This document shows, one piece after another, positions 1 through 5,288 of a stretch of 5,478 bases of DNA. Source of the stretch: an uncultured Lachnospiraceae bacterium (GTDB taxonomy: Bacteria > Bacillota > Clostridia > Lachnospirales > Lachnospiraceae). The stretch is taken from assembly GCA_946566415.1 (NCBI GenBank), contig CAMNWW010000166.1, positions 1 through 5,478 on the forward strand, given 5' to 3'. A model generated the notes under the pieces. That model saw only the letters and a list, made by a program, of their open reading frames with translations, had not been told where the DNA came from and made no database searches. The position numbers and the translations under genes are program-made. The stretch's first letter is position 1. The number at the start of each line of letters is the position of its first letter.

Positions 1-554
1 ACGAGATAAAGGGTTGTGCAGACTCCGTTTTTCCGGCGGTCCTGGAAAACGGGAAACTATGTCATACGTTGATTATTTCACCGCCGGGCTGCGGAAAGAC
101 GACGCTTCTTAGGGATATGGTGAGGCAGATTTCCGATGGAAATAAATACATAAACGGGAGAAATACAGGAGTGGTGGACGAACGTTCGGAGATAGGAGGA
201 TGTTATCAGGGAGTACCCCAGAACCAGATTGGGAAACGGACGGATATTCTGGATAATTGTCCGAAAGCAGAAGGAATGATGCTGCTGATCCGTTCTATGT
301 CCCCGGAAGCGCTGGCAGTAGATGAAATCGGTACTGTAAAGGAAGTGGAGTCGGTGCTCTTAGCTATGCACTGCGGCGTAGTGACGCTTGCGACGGTACA
401 TGGGACATCCCTCGATGAAATACGGGAAAAACCTCTTTTCCAGACATTTTTAGACGGGAAATGTTTTAGACGCTACGTGGTGCTGGACGGCGATAAAAAG
501 GCCGGGACAGTCGAAGGCATATATGACGGACGGGGGATAAAAATATGTACCTGA
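1..554 (+). CDS. spoIIIAA: Stage III sporulation protein AA, C-terminal part (secretion-type ATPase)
   Basis: This is the C-terminal 183 codons of SpoIIIAA; the first complete codon is at position 3 and the gene begins upstream of the window. The B. subtilis protein is about 307 residues, so roughly 40% is missing. SpoIIIAA is the cytoplasmic, GspE/VirB11-like ATPase of the mother cell-forespore channel and is thought to power its assembly or transport. Visible motifs are the P-loop ISPPGCGKTTLLRD (codons from 69), the family signature VVDERSEIGGCYQGVPQ (172-222), a Walker B strand ending ALAVDEIG (about 310-333), and a TVHG motif (409-420). The TTG at 69 is an internal leucine, not a start, because the frame is open and family-like to the left edge. 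The first glycine of the usual P-loop is serine here. The last 10 bases overlap spoIIIAB. Identification is firm from the motifs and the gene order downstream. Confidence 0.96.
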   Translation, partial: EIKGCADSVFPAVLENGKLCHTLIISPPGCGKTTLLRDMVRQISDGNKYINGRNTGVVDERSEIGGCYQGVPQNQIGKRTDILDNCPKAEGMMLLIRSMSPEALAVDEIGTVKEVESVLLAMHCGVVTLATVHGTSLDEIREKPLFQTFLDGKCFRRYVVLDGDKKAGTVEGIYDGRGIKICT

Positions 555-1066
555 AAATGATCGGATGCATACTTGTCGTCCTCGCGTCTTCCGGTTATGG
601 ATATGCGAGAGGGCTGGAATATAAAAAATATGTAGATGAGCTTGAGTATTTAAGCCGTCTGATCCGTCAGATAAAAGGAGAGATTTCCTATTTGAAAGCC
701 CCGCTTGCCGATGTGCTCAAAAGAGTAGGAAGAAGGGCAAGGGAGCCTTACCAAAGCTGGCTTTTTACCCTGGGGGATACTCTGGAAAAAAAGGGAAATG
801 CAGCGCTTAGGGATATCTGGAGAGCGAAGACAGAGGAAAGCCTGAATCATGTGTTTTTTCGGGGAGAAGAGCTGGAGGAGTTAAAAGAATTGGGCGGACA
901 GATGGGCCATCTGGATATCAGAATGCAGGAGCAGACATTATCCTGGTATGCAGAGCGTCTGGAAGAAAAAGAGCAATTTCTGCGCACGGAGCTGGCTCAG
1001 AAAAGACGGCTGTGCAGTCTTCTCGGAGTGACAGGCGGCGTCTTTCTTGCAGTCATTCTCGTCTAA
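545..1066 (+). CDS. spoIIIAB: Stage III sporulation protein AB (GspF-like membrane protein)
   Basis: The protein has 173 residues, close to the B. subtilis length of about 171. It has an N-terminal hydrophobic segment (about residues 4-20), a long charged helical middle (about 25-155) and a C-terminal hydrophobic segment (about 158-173). This is the expected SpoIIIAB layout. In B. subtilis its soluble domain resembles the cytoplasmic domains of GspF, the inner-membrane platform protein of type II secretion, so it is inferred to link the SpoIIIAA ATPase to the membrane part of the channel. The ATG at 545 lies inside the end of spoIIIAA (10-base overlap) with a GGGGGA ribosome binding site just upstream, which implies translational coupling. 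A second ATG at 557 is possible, but it would remove residues leading into the first membrane segment and has poorer spacing. Confidence 0.95.
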   Translation: MYLKMIGCILVVLASSGYGYARGLEYKKYVDELEYLSRLIRQIKGEISYLKAPLADVLKRVGRRAREPYQSWLFTLGDTLEKKGNAALRDIWRAKTEESLNHVFFRGEELEELKELGGQMGHLDIRMQEQTLSWYAERLEEKEQFLRTELAQKRRLCSLLGVTGGVFLAVILV

Positions 1067-1102
1067 GACGGGAGAAAGTGAAAGGAAAATGGAGAGAAGT
1101 TC

Positions 1103-1297
1103 ATGAGTGTGAATCTGATATTTAAAATAGCAGCCGTGGGAATCCTGGTCTCTGTACTCAGCCAGGTCCTCAAACACAGCGGAAGAGAGGAGCAGGCGTT
1201 TCTGACCAGCTTTGCTGGGCTGATTCTAGTGTTGTTTTGGATCATCCCATATATTTATGAGTTATTTGAGGATATCCGCAGGTTATTTGCACTTTAA
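1103..1297 (+). CDS. spoIIIAC: Stage III sporulation protein AC (small polytopic membrane protein)
   Basis: A 64-residue, very hydrophobic protein with two predicted membrane segments (about residues 5-24 and 33-53). A charged KHSGREEQAF turn separates them, and this turn is a strong SpoIIIAC signature. The B. subtilis homologue is about 68 residues, so this copy is full length. SpoIIIAC and SpoIIIAD belong to one protein family (Pfam SpoIIIAC/SpoIIIAD) and are proposed to form part of the membrane export gate, by analogy with small polytopic type III secretion proteins. That mechanism is inference from the family, not visible here. The ATG follows a GGAG site (1091-1094) at 8-base spacing. 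There is a 36-base gap from spoIIIAB and a 17-base gap to spoIIIAD, and no terminator is seen in either. Confidence 0.94.
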   Translation: MSVNLIFKIAAVGILVSVLSQVLKHSGREEQAFLTSFAGLILVLFWIIPYIYELFEDIRRLFAL

Positions 1298-1314
1298 CAG
1301 GCTGGGAGGCGAAA

Positions 1315-1701
1315 ATGGGGATCATACAGATTGCGTGTATCGGGGTCATGGGGACTTTGCTGGCGCTGCAGTTTAAAAGTGGAAAGAACGAGTATGGGAT
1401 TTATCTTGGGATTGCGGTAAGCCTGGTCCTTTTTTTCAGTATGAGCAAAAAGCTGGCAGTTATCGTAGATACAATTAACACAATCAGCGGCATGATACAG
1501 GTGGATAAGGCATATATTACGGCAATCCTTAAGATGCTTGGAGTAGCGTATATCGCAGAATTTGCGTCAGGAATCTGCCGCGACGCAGGGTATCAGACCA
1601 TTGCATCTCAGATCGAGATCTTCGCAAAACTCACGATTCTGGCCTTAAGTATGCCGATTCTGAAAGCTCTTCTTTTGACGATACAGGAATTTTTAAGTTG
1701 A
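1315..1701 (+). CDS. spoIIIAD: Stage III sporulation protein AD (polytopic membrane protein)
   Basis: A 128-residue membrane protein; the B. subtilis homologue is about 133 residues. Predicted membrane segments lie near residues 3-18, 28-43, 65-83 and 100-122. The part around YITAILKMLGVAYIAEFASGICRD (residues 67-90) is characteristic: it parallels the central part of SpoIIIAC, where an acidic or cysteine-bearing helix follows the conserved Gly-Val-Ala-Tyr turn. The protein is a presumed component of the channel base in the mother-cell-derived membrane, with AC and AE. The ATG at 1315 follows a GGGAGG site (1304-1309) at good spacing. The stop codon (TGA, 1699-1701) lies 17 bases before the preferred spoIIIAE start. 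Confidence 0.95.
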   Translation: MGIIQIACIGVMGTLLALQFKSGKNEYGIYLGIAVSLVLFFSMSKKLAVIVDTINTISGMIQVDKAYITAILKMLGVAYIAEFASGICRDAGYQTIASQIEIFAKLTILALSMPILKALLLTIQEFLS

Positions 1702-1702
1702 T

Positions 1703-1713
1703 AAGGGAGGTGG
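1703..1713 (+). promoter_or_regulatory. Strong ribosome binding site that fixes the spoIIIAE start
   Basis: AAGGGAGGTGG contains GGAGGTG, nearly the full anti-16S consensus, 6 bases before the ATG at 1719. The longer open frame from TTG at 1698 would place this site inside the coding sequence and overlap the spoIIIAD stop codon. It would also have only a distant AGGA upstream. The site therefore supports 1719 as the start. Confidence 0.88.
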
Positions 1714-1718
1714 AAAGG

Positions 1719-2930
1719 ATGCCTAAGCCGGGATTACAAAAATGGCCTGCTGCGTTCGCTGTGCTTATTTTTGCGGCCGCCGTCATGGGATCTGCAAAAG
1801 GGGAGAGCATCGTCTATGCAGAAGAAGAGGCTAAGGAGGAGGAAGGAATGACCCAGGAAGAGCTGTCAGGCGTACAGCGCCAGGTGGAAGAGGGAATATT
1901 AAGCGAGCTGGATATGAAGGAGATCGACGAGGTGCTGGGGGATATATTTCCAGATAATAAAACGACATTTATGGATGTACTTAAGGCGCTGCTTGACGGA
2001 AAGGAGGCGATATCGCCCGAGCTTCTTGTCGATTACCTGACGGACAGATTGCTCTATGCGGTAAAGGATAATCGTCAGGCCTTGCTCTATCTGCTCTTGC
2101 TTGTGACCGTAGCGTCTGTATTCTCTAATTTTTCCAATGTATTTCAAAATCGTCAGATCGCACAGATCGGGTTTTACATGGTATATGTTCTTTTGATCAC
2201 CATCTGCCTGCATTCTTTTCAGAATACAGTCGCTCAGGTGAGCGAGAGCCTGGAGAATTTGACGGTTTTTATAAAGGTTTTGGGACCGGCGTATTTTCTA
2301 AGTATGGCGATTGCGACGGGAAGCGCTTCCTCCATCGCGTTCTACAGTATGGTTATCTTCCTGATCTATCTTGTAGAGCTTTTAATCCTTCATATAATGC
2401 TGCCGCTGATTCATGTATGTTTGATGGTACAGATCCTGAACTTCCTGTCTGATGAGGAAATTTTGTCGAAATCAGCGGAACTTCTGGAAACGGTAATCGG
2501 CTGGATCTTAAAGACGCTTTTAGCCTGTGTGACGGGAGTTGGAATTGTACAGGGGCTTTTAGGGCCTGCGGTGGACGCGGTGAAACGCAGTGCATTTGCC
2601 AGAGGAACCCAGATGATACCAGGAGTGGGGGATATTATAGGAGGAACGGGGGAAGTGATTTTGGGGACGGCGGTACTCATCAAAAACGGAATCGGCGTGG
2701 CGGGAGCGGTCTTTGTAACTGGAATCTGCCTGGTGCCGCTCATCAACATGGGAATCTTAACCTTGATGTACAGAGGGATGGCGGCGGTGATCCAGCCGAT
2801 CTCGGACAAAAGAATCGTGGAGGCGGTAAACAGCGTGGGAAAAGGCTACCAGATGCTCCTTAGGGTTGTATTTACCACGGGTGTTCTTTTCCTTATCACG
2901 ATCGCAGTTACAGCGGTGTCGACTACATAG
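1719..2930 (+). CDS. spoIIIAE: Stage III sporulation protein AE (large polytopic channel protein)
   Basis: From the ATG at 1719 the protein has 403 residues (B. subtilis about 399). It begins with a likely cleavable signal peptide: a hydrophobic core at about 11-26 and a VYA-EE cleavage site near residue 34. An acidic extracytoplasmic segment rich in Glu follows (about 35-110), then several membrane segments (near 122-140, 151-168, 185-205, 208-240, 261-280, 325-350 and 383-401). The hallmark loop runs from about residue 281 to 329, with LGPAVDAVKRSAF, IPGVGDIIGG and LGTAVLIKNGIG blocks; this glycine-rich stretch is what identifies SpoIIIAE. The protein is inferred to be the main transmembrane part of the channel base. 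The start was chosen over TTG 1698 because of the ribosome binding site at 1703-1713. The gap to spoIIIAF is 23 bases. Confidence 0.95.
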   Translation: MPKPGLQKWPAAFAVLIFAAAVMGSAKGESIVYAEEEAKEEEGMTQEELSGVQRQVEEGILSELDMKEIDEVLGDIFPDNKTTFMDVLKALLDGKEAISPELLVDYLTDRLLYAVKDNRQALLYLLLLVTVASVFSNFSNVFQNRQIAQIGFYMVYVLLITICLHSFQNTVAQVSESLENLTVFIKVLGPAYFLSMAIATGSASSIAFYSMVIFLIYLVELLILHIMLPLIHVCLMVQILNFLSDEEILSKSAELLETVIGWILKTLLACVTGVGIVQGLLGPAVDAVKRSAFARGTQMIPGVGDIIGGTGEVILGTAVLIKNGIGVAGAVFVTGICLVPLINMGILTLMYRGMAAVIQPISDKRIVEAVNSVGKGYQMLLRVVFTTGVLFLITIAVTAVSTT

Positions 2931-2953
2931 CCGAGCGAAAAGGGAGGGAGATC

Positions 2954-3250
2954 ATGTTTGATTACATTTATCAATGGCTGCAGAACCTTGCGTTTTATAT
3001 GATCCTGGTAACGATAGTGATCCAGGTGCTGCCCAATAACAGCTACCAGAAATACATTCGCTTTTTCTGCGGGCTGATCCTGGTGGTCCTGCTCGCCTCG
3101 CCTGTTATGAAAGTGTTGGGAATGGAAGAAAATCTGTCAAATATTTATCACAGCGCGGAATATGAGCAGGCGCAAAAAGAGATGGAAGAAGCAGGAGCCT
3201 ATTTTAACGAACTTGCCGGGGAGGCGGCGGGCAGGGGGGAAGAAGAGTGA
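2954..3250 (+). CDS. spoIIIAF: Stage III sporulation protein AF, short form lacking the ring domain
   Basis: A 98-residue protein whose first 58 residues match SpoIIIAF. They hold two membrane segments (about 8-26 and 34-54) joined by a turn, LPNNSYQKYIRFFCG, typical of the family. After the second segment there are only about 43 residues, a charged and probably helical tail rich in Glu and Ala ending GRGEEE. The B. subtilis protein is about 206 residues and carries a ring-building-motif domain after the membrane part; that domain is absent here. I see no frameshift remnant: the stop at 3248-3250 is followed directly by a normal spoIIIAG start in the next frame. The ATG at 2954 has an AGGGAGGG site just upstream (2941-2948). 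The stop overlaps the spoIIIAG ATG by one base. The short form may be normal for this lineage. Confidence 0.9.
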   Translation: MFDYIYQWLQNLAFYMILVTIVIQVLPNNSYQKYIRFFCGLILVVLLASPVMKVLGMEENLSNIYHSAEYEQAQKEMEEAGAYFNELAGEAAGRGEEE

Positions 3251-3831
3251 TGTATAAAGGCTGGGATTGGAAAACTTTTTTTAAGAATCAGAAGGGAAAG
3301 AAAGATCAATGGCTGATTCTCCTCCTGCTGGGGATTCTGGTGCTGGTGATCGCTATGCCCATATCAGAGAAGGAAAGTAAGGACGTAGTGTCAAGAGAGG
3401 ATAAAGCGACAGACAGCTACGTCCAGCAGGATCAATCTGATACAGCTTATGCCAGACAGCTTGAGATGCGCCTGGAGGAGGTACTTAAAAAAGTAGAGGG
3501 GGTGGGAAACGTGTCAGTAATGATCACATTGTCTTCTTCTTCGGAAAAGGTTGTGGAAAAGGATCGTGAAATCAGCAGCGACTCGTCCAGAGAATCATCA
3601 GGAGGCGCAGCCGTCTCCTCCAGAAGCAGCTCGTCCGAGACCTCAGTATACTATGGAAATTCCGGAGATGAAGTACCTTATGTAAAGAAAGAGATCAGCC
3701 CGGAGGTGGAGGGAGTCCTTGTCATTGCACAGGGAGGGGATAATGCAGTGGTGATTGGAAATATTACAGAGGCAGTTCAGGCATTATTTGGGGTAGACAC
3801 GCATAAGATTAAAGTAATGAAGAGTAAGTGA
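3250..3831 (+). CDS. spoIIIAG: Stage III sporulation protein AG (ring-forming channel protein)
   Basis: From the ATG at 3250 the protein has 193 residues (B. subtilis about 229). It has a short basic cytoplasmic N-terminus, one membrane segment (about 20-37), a linker, and a ring-building-motif domain of the EscJ/PrgK/FliF type. The two halves of that domain are visible: LEEVLKKVEGVGNVSVMITL (about 74-93) and PEVEGVLVIAQGG...ITEAVQALFGV (about 151-182). Between them lies a serine-rich insertion (about 94-135), corresponding to the beta insertion that forms the large ring in B. subtilis SpoIIIAG. The protein is inferred to make the ring in the space between the two forespore membranes. The start overlaps the spoIIIAF stop (TGATG), with GGGGGA (3235-3240) at 9 bases. 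A GTG at 3247 in the same frame would add one residue and cannot be excluded. Confidence 0.94.
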   Translation: MYKGWDWKTFFKNQKGKKDQWLILLLLGILVLVIAMPISEKESKDVVSREDKATDSYVQQDQSDTAYARQLEMRLEEVLKKVEGVGNVSVMITLSSSSEKVVEKDREISSDSSRESSGGAAVSSRSSSSETSVYYGNSGDEVPYVKKEISPEVEGVLVIAQGGDNAVVIGNITEAVQALFGVDTHKIKVMKSK

Positions 3832-3843
3832 AATGAATAAACC

Positions 3844-3853
3844 AGGAGGAAGG
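3844..3853 (+). promoter_or_regulatory. Ribosome binding site supporting a TTG start for spoIIIAH
   Basis: AGGAGGAAGG is a near-perfect ribosome binding site, and its AGGAGG core (3844-3849) ends 7 bases before the TTG at 3857. The upstream in-frame ATG at 3833 has only a weak GAAGAG before it, and it would put this strong site inside the coding sequence. Confidence 0.8.
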
Positions 3854-3856
3854 ACA

Positions 3857-4513
3857 TTGAAAGGGATATTTAAAAAGAATCAAATTATTATCGCGGCGCT
3901 TGTGGTGATGGTTGCAGTGGCAGGTTATCTGAATTATTCAGGGATGATTTTTGGAGACGACAAAAATGCGGCGGAAGCAACGAATGAGTTGGCAAACAAG
4001 GAGCTTCTGGATATTTCAGAGGAAGATTCCGCCCAGGCCGACAGCGATATCCTCGACGCCGAGGGAGAACTCGCAAACGGGGAAGTGGAAGGGACGCCGG
4101 GAGAAGCAGTCCTTACAAGCGGCGAGGCGAGCGGTATTGTAGCGCAGGCTAAGGTGAGCCGGGAACAAGTAAGGGCAAAAAATAAAGAGACGCTTCAGGC
4201 GATCATCGACGACGCTAATATCAGCGAGGAGCAGAAAGCCGACGCAATCGCACAGATGGTGTCGATGACGGAAATGGCGGAGAAAGAGGTTGCCATCGAG
4301 ACTCTTCTTGCAAGCAAGGGATTCAGTGAGGCGGTTGTCAATTTAACGGCAGACTCTGCAGACGTGGTGGTGAACAGTTCGGACCTGACAGACGCAAAAC
4401 GCGCCCAGATCGAAGACATTGTGACACGGAAAGCAGGAATCAGTGCGGCGAACATCGTAATTACACCGATACATAGCGGACAGAGCGAAGAGAATACCGG
4501 GACGGAAGGGTAA
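3857..4513 (+). CDS. spoIIIAH: Stage III sporulation protein AH (ring-forming channel protein, SpoIIQ partner)
   Basis: From the TTG at 3857 the protein has 218 residues, the same length as B. subtilis SpoIIIAH. It starts with a short basic cytoplasmic end (MKGIFKKNQ), then one membrane segment (about 8-28, ending GYLNYSG). A long acidic linker rich in Glu, Asp and Ala follows (about 32-100), then a YscJ/FliF-type ring-building domain (about 101-206). In that domain the helix with KETLQAIIDDANISEEQKAD precedes the alpha-beta core GFSEAVVNLTADSADVVV and the final strand NIVITPI. In known systems SpoIIIAH spans the mother-cell membrane and binds forespore SpoIIQ, or its counterpart SpoIIQ/SpoIIR-region protein, across the intermembrane space. 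An in-frame ATG at 3833 would add eight residues, but the strong ribosome binding site and the family-like N-terminus favour TTG. This is the last gene of the operon. Confidence 0.93.
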   Translation: MKGIFKKNQIIIAALVVMVAVAGYLNYSGMIFGDDKNAAEATNELANKELLDISEEDSAQADSDILDAEGELANGEVEGTPGEAVLTSGEASGIVAQAKVSREQVRAKNKETLQAIIDDANISEEQKADAIAQMVSMTEMAEKEVAIETLLASKGFSEAVVNLTADSADVVVNSSDLTDAKRAQIEDIVTRKAGISAANIVITPIHSGQSEENTGTEG

Positions 4514-4526
4514 CGTATGAAGGGTT

Positions 4527-4572
4527 AAGGTGTGTAAGACATCTGCAGCAGCAGAGCTTGCACACTTTTTTT
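4527..4572 (+). terminator. Intrinsic terminator of the spoIIIA operon
   Basis: An outer 9-bp stem (GTGTGTAAG at 4530-4538 with CTTGCACAC at 4557-4565, one G-U pair) continues through a small 3/1 internal loop. Beyond it are a 5-bp inner stem (TCTGC 4542-4546 with GCAGA 4551-4555) and an AGCA loop. Seven T residues follow at 4566-4572, and A 4527-4528 can pair with the first of them. The hairpin begins 13 bases after the spoIIIAH stop, so it closes the sporulation operon and separates it from the next gene. Confidence 0.9.
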
Positions 4573-4608
4573 GCCCTCCTTATCCTCCGCTCTTTCTCGT
4601 AAAAGCGC

Positions 4609-4637
4609 TTGACAATACATAGGTATGCCGTTATACT
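4609..4637 (+). promoter_or_regulatory. Sigma-A-type promoter of the TetR gene
   Basis: A perfect -35 box TTGACA (4609-4614) is followed by exactly 17 bases and the -10 box TATACT (4632-4637, five of six consensus positions). The coding start is 28 bases downstream of the -10 box, giving a short leader. The -35 box overlaps the last bases of an 8-base palindrome, AAGCGCTT (4603-4610), of unknown meaning. Confidence 0.9.
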
Positions 4638-4649
4638 GAACATTGTTCA
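4637..4649 (+). promoter_or_regulatory. Inverted repeat over the transcription start, probable TetR operator
   Basis: TGAACA-T-TGTTCA is a perfect 6-bp inverted repeat around one central base. It touches the last base of the -10 box and covers the expected start of transcription. TetR-family regulators commonly repress their own genes from such positions, so autorepression is the natural reading. Binding itself is inference. A related copy lies before the next gene at 5260-5272. Confidence 0.75.
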
Positions 4650-4664
4650 TATTGAGGTGATTGA

Positions 4665-5222
4665 ATGAATACAGTTGTAACATCAAAAGAGGATATTTTG
4701 AAGGCCAGCCGTAAACTGATTCAGCAGAAGGGATGGTCTGCAATCAATATCCGGTCTGTTGCAAAAGCCTGCGGAGTATCGGTAGGATCCATTTACAATT
4801 ATTTTGATTCTAAGGCTGCGCTGGTGAGCGCTGCGGTAGAAAGCATTTGGTGCGAGATTTTTCATCGTCCAAAGGAGGGAGCGGTGTTTCAGGACACGAA
4901 TGCCTGTATTATCTGGATGTATGGACAGATGGAATATGGATGCAAACAGTATCCCGGATTTTTTACGCTGCACTCCCTGGGCTTTATGCGGGAAGATAAA
5001 GCCCAAGGGAAACGGAGGATGCTAAAGGTCTGGCAGCATATCCTGGACGAGCTGTGTTCCGTCTTGAAACGGGATGCCAGAATTCGGGCGGATGCTTTTA
5101 CGGAGCAGTTTACAGAGGAAAGATTTGCAGATGTCATATTTTCTTTGATGCTGTCCGCTTTGCTGCGGCAGGACTATGATCCCACTGCCGTATTGGAGAT
5201 TGTCCGCAGGGCACTTTATTAA
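4665..5222 (+). CDS. TetR/AcrR-family transcriptional regulator
   Basis: A 185-residue protein with a clear N-terminal TetR-type DNA-binding domain. ILKASRKLIQQKGWSAINI (about 11-29) forms the first helix and turn. SVAKACGVSVGSIYNYFDSK (31-50) is the helix-turn-helix with its recognition helix, and ALVSAAVESIW (52-62) is the linking helix. The rest (about 65-185) is the ligand-binding and dimerisation region; it is helical and, as usual, too variable to name a ligand. Aromatic and cysteine residues near 85-105 could line a pocket, which is speculation. The ATG follows GAGGTGA (4654-4660). The gene has its own promoter and operator and lies after the spoIIIA terminator, so it is not part of the sporulation operon. 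The likely targets are itself and the adjacent membrane gene. No family member with a known function was recognised. Confidence 0.92.
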   Translation: MNTVVTSKEDILKASRKLIQQKGWSAINIRSVAKACGVSVGSIYNYFDSKAALVSAAVESIWCEIFHRPKEGAVFQDTNACIIWMYGQMEYGCKQYPGFFTLHSLGFMREDKAQGKRRMLKVWQHILDELCSVLKRDARIRADAFTEQFTEERFADVIFSLMLSALLRQDYDPTAVLEIVRRALY

Positions 5223-5247
5223 AATTCCATTGAGCTGTGGGATTTTT
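5221..5247 (+). terminator. Weak A/T-rich hairpin after the TetR gene
   Basis: AAAATTCCA (5221-5229) pairs with TGGGATTTT (5238-5246) over 9 bp, including one G-U pair, around an 8-base loop; five T in a row span 5243-5247. The stem overlaps the stop codon and has only two G-C pairs, so it is at best a weak terminator or attenuator. It also overlaps a candidate -35 box in its loop. Confidence 0.4.
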
Positions 5248-5258
5248 AATCCTATAAA
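5230..5258 (+). promoter_or_regulatory. Candidate promoter of the membrane-protein gene
   Basis: TTGAGC (5230-5235, four of six consensus positions) is separated by 17 bases from TATAAA (5253-5258, five of six). The -10 box is 30 bases before the ATG at 5289, a layout close to that of the TetR promoter. Each box alone could arise by chance in this A/T-rich gap. The exact spacing and the operator-like repeat right after it raise its standing. Confidence 0.5.
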
Positions 5259-5259
5259 T

Positions 5260-5272
5260 TGAACGATGCTCA
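5260..5272 (+). promoter_or_regulatory. Diverged copy of the TetR operator before the membrane gene
   Basis: TGAACGATGCTCA matches TGAACATTGTTCA (4637-4649) at 10 of 13 positions directly and at 11 of 13 when read on the opposite strand. The TGAAC and GCTCA arms form an imperfect inverted repeat with one mismatch. The repeat sits immediately downstream of the candidate -10 box, as the first copy does at its promoter. The interpretation as a second binding site for the same TetR protein is inference. Confidence 0.55.
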
Positions 5273-5288
5273 CCAAAGGAGGCAGAAT

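Noticed and set aside
1698..1718. TTG at 1698 as the spoIIIAE start, giving 410 residues
   Set aside because: It overlaps the spoIIIAD stop, lacks a good ribosome binding site, and would place the near-perfect site at 1703-1713 inside the gene; ATG 1719 fits better.
2411..2809. A 132-codon minus-strand frame inside spoIIIAE
   Set aside because: It lies antisense to the best conserved part of SpoIIIAE, is rich in Pro, Ile and Thr as expected from reading membrane-protein codons backwards, and resembles no protein known to me.
2954..3250. Internal sigma-E-type promoter within spoIIIAF, as known in B. subtilis upstream of spoIIIAG
   Set aside because: An AATACATT near 3049 resembles a sigma-E -10 box, but no suitable -35 box lies at the right distance.
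4573..4600. Pyrimidine-rich run after the terminator, which reads as GGAGG-like motifs on the minus strand
   Set aside because: No minus-strand start codon with a supported gene lies at ribosome-binding distance; it appears to be plain spacer.
4615..4627. Possible second inverted repeat (CATA-GG-TATG) in the spacer of the TetR promoter
   Set aside because: Arms of four bases are too short to separate from chance, and the sequence does not match the repeats at 4637 and 5260.
4461..4743. Two overlapping minus-strand open frames across the spoIIIAH-TetR gap
   Set aside because: They run through the terminator and the TetR promoter, have no recognisable domain and no convincing upstream signals, and are shadows of + strand features.
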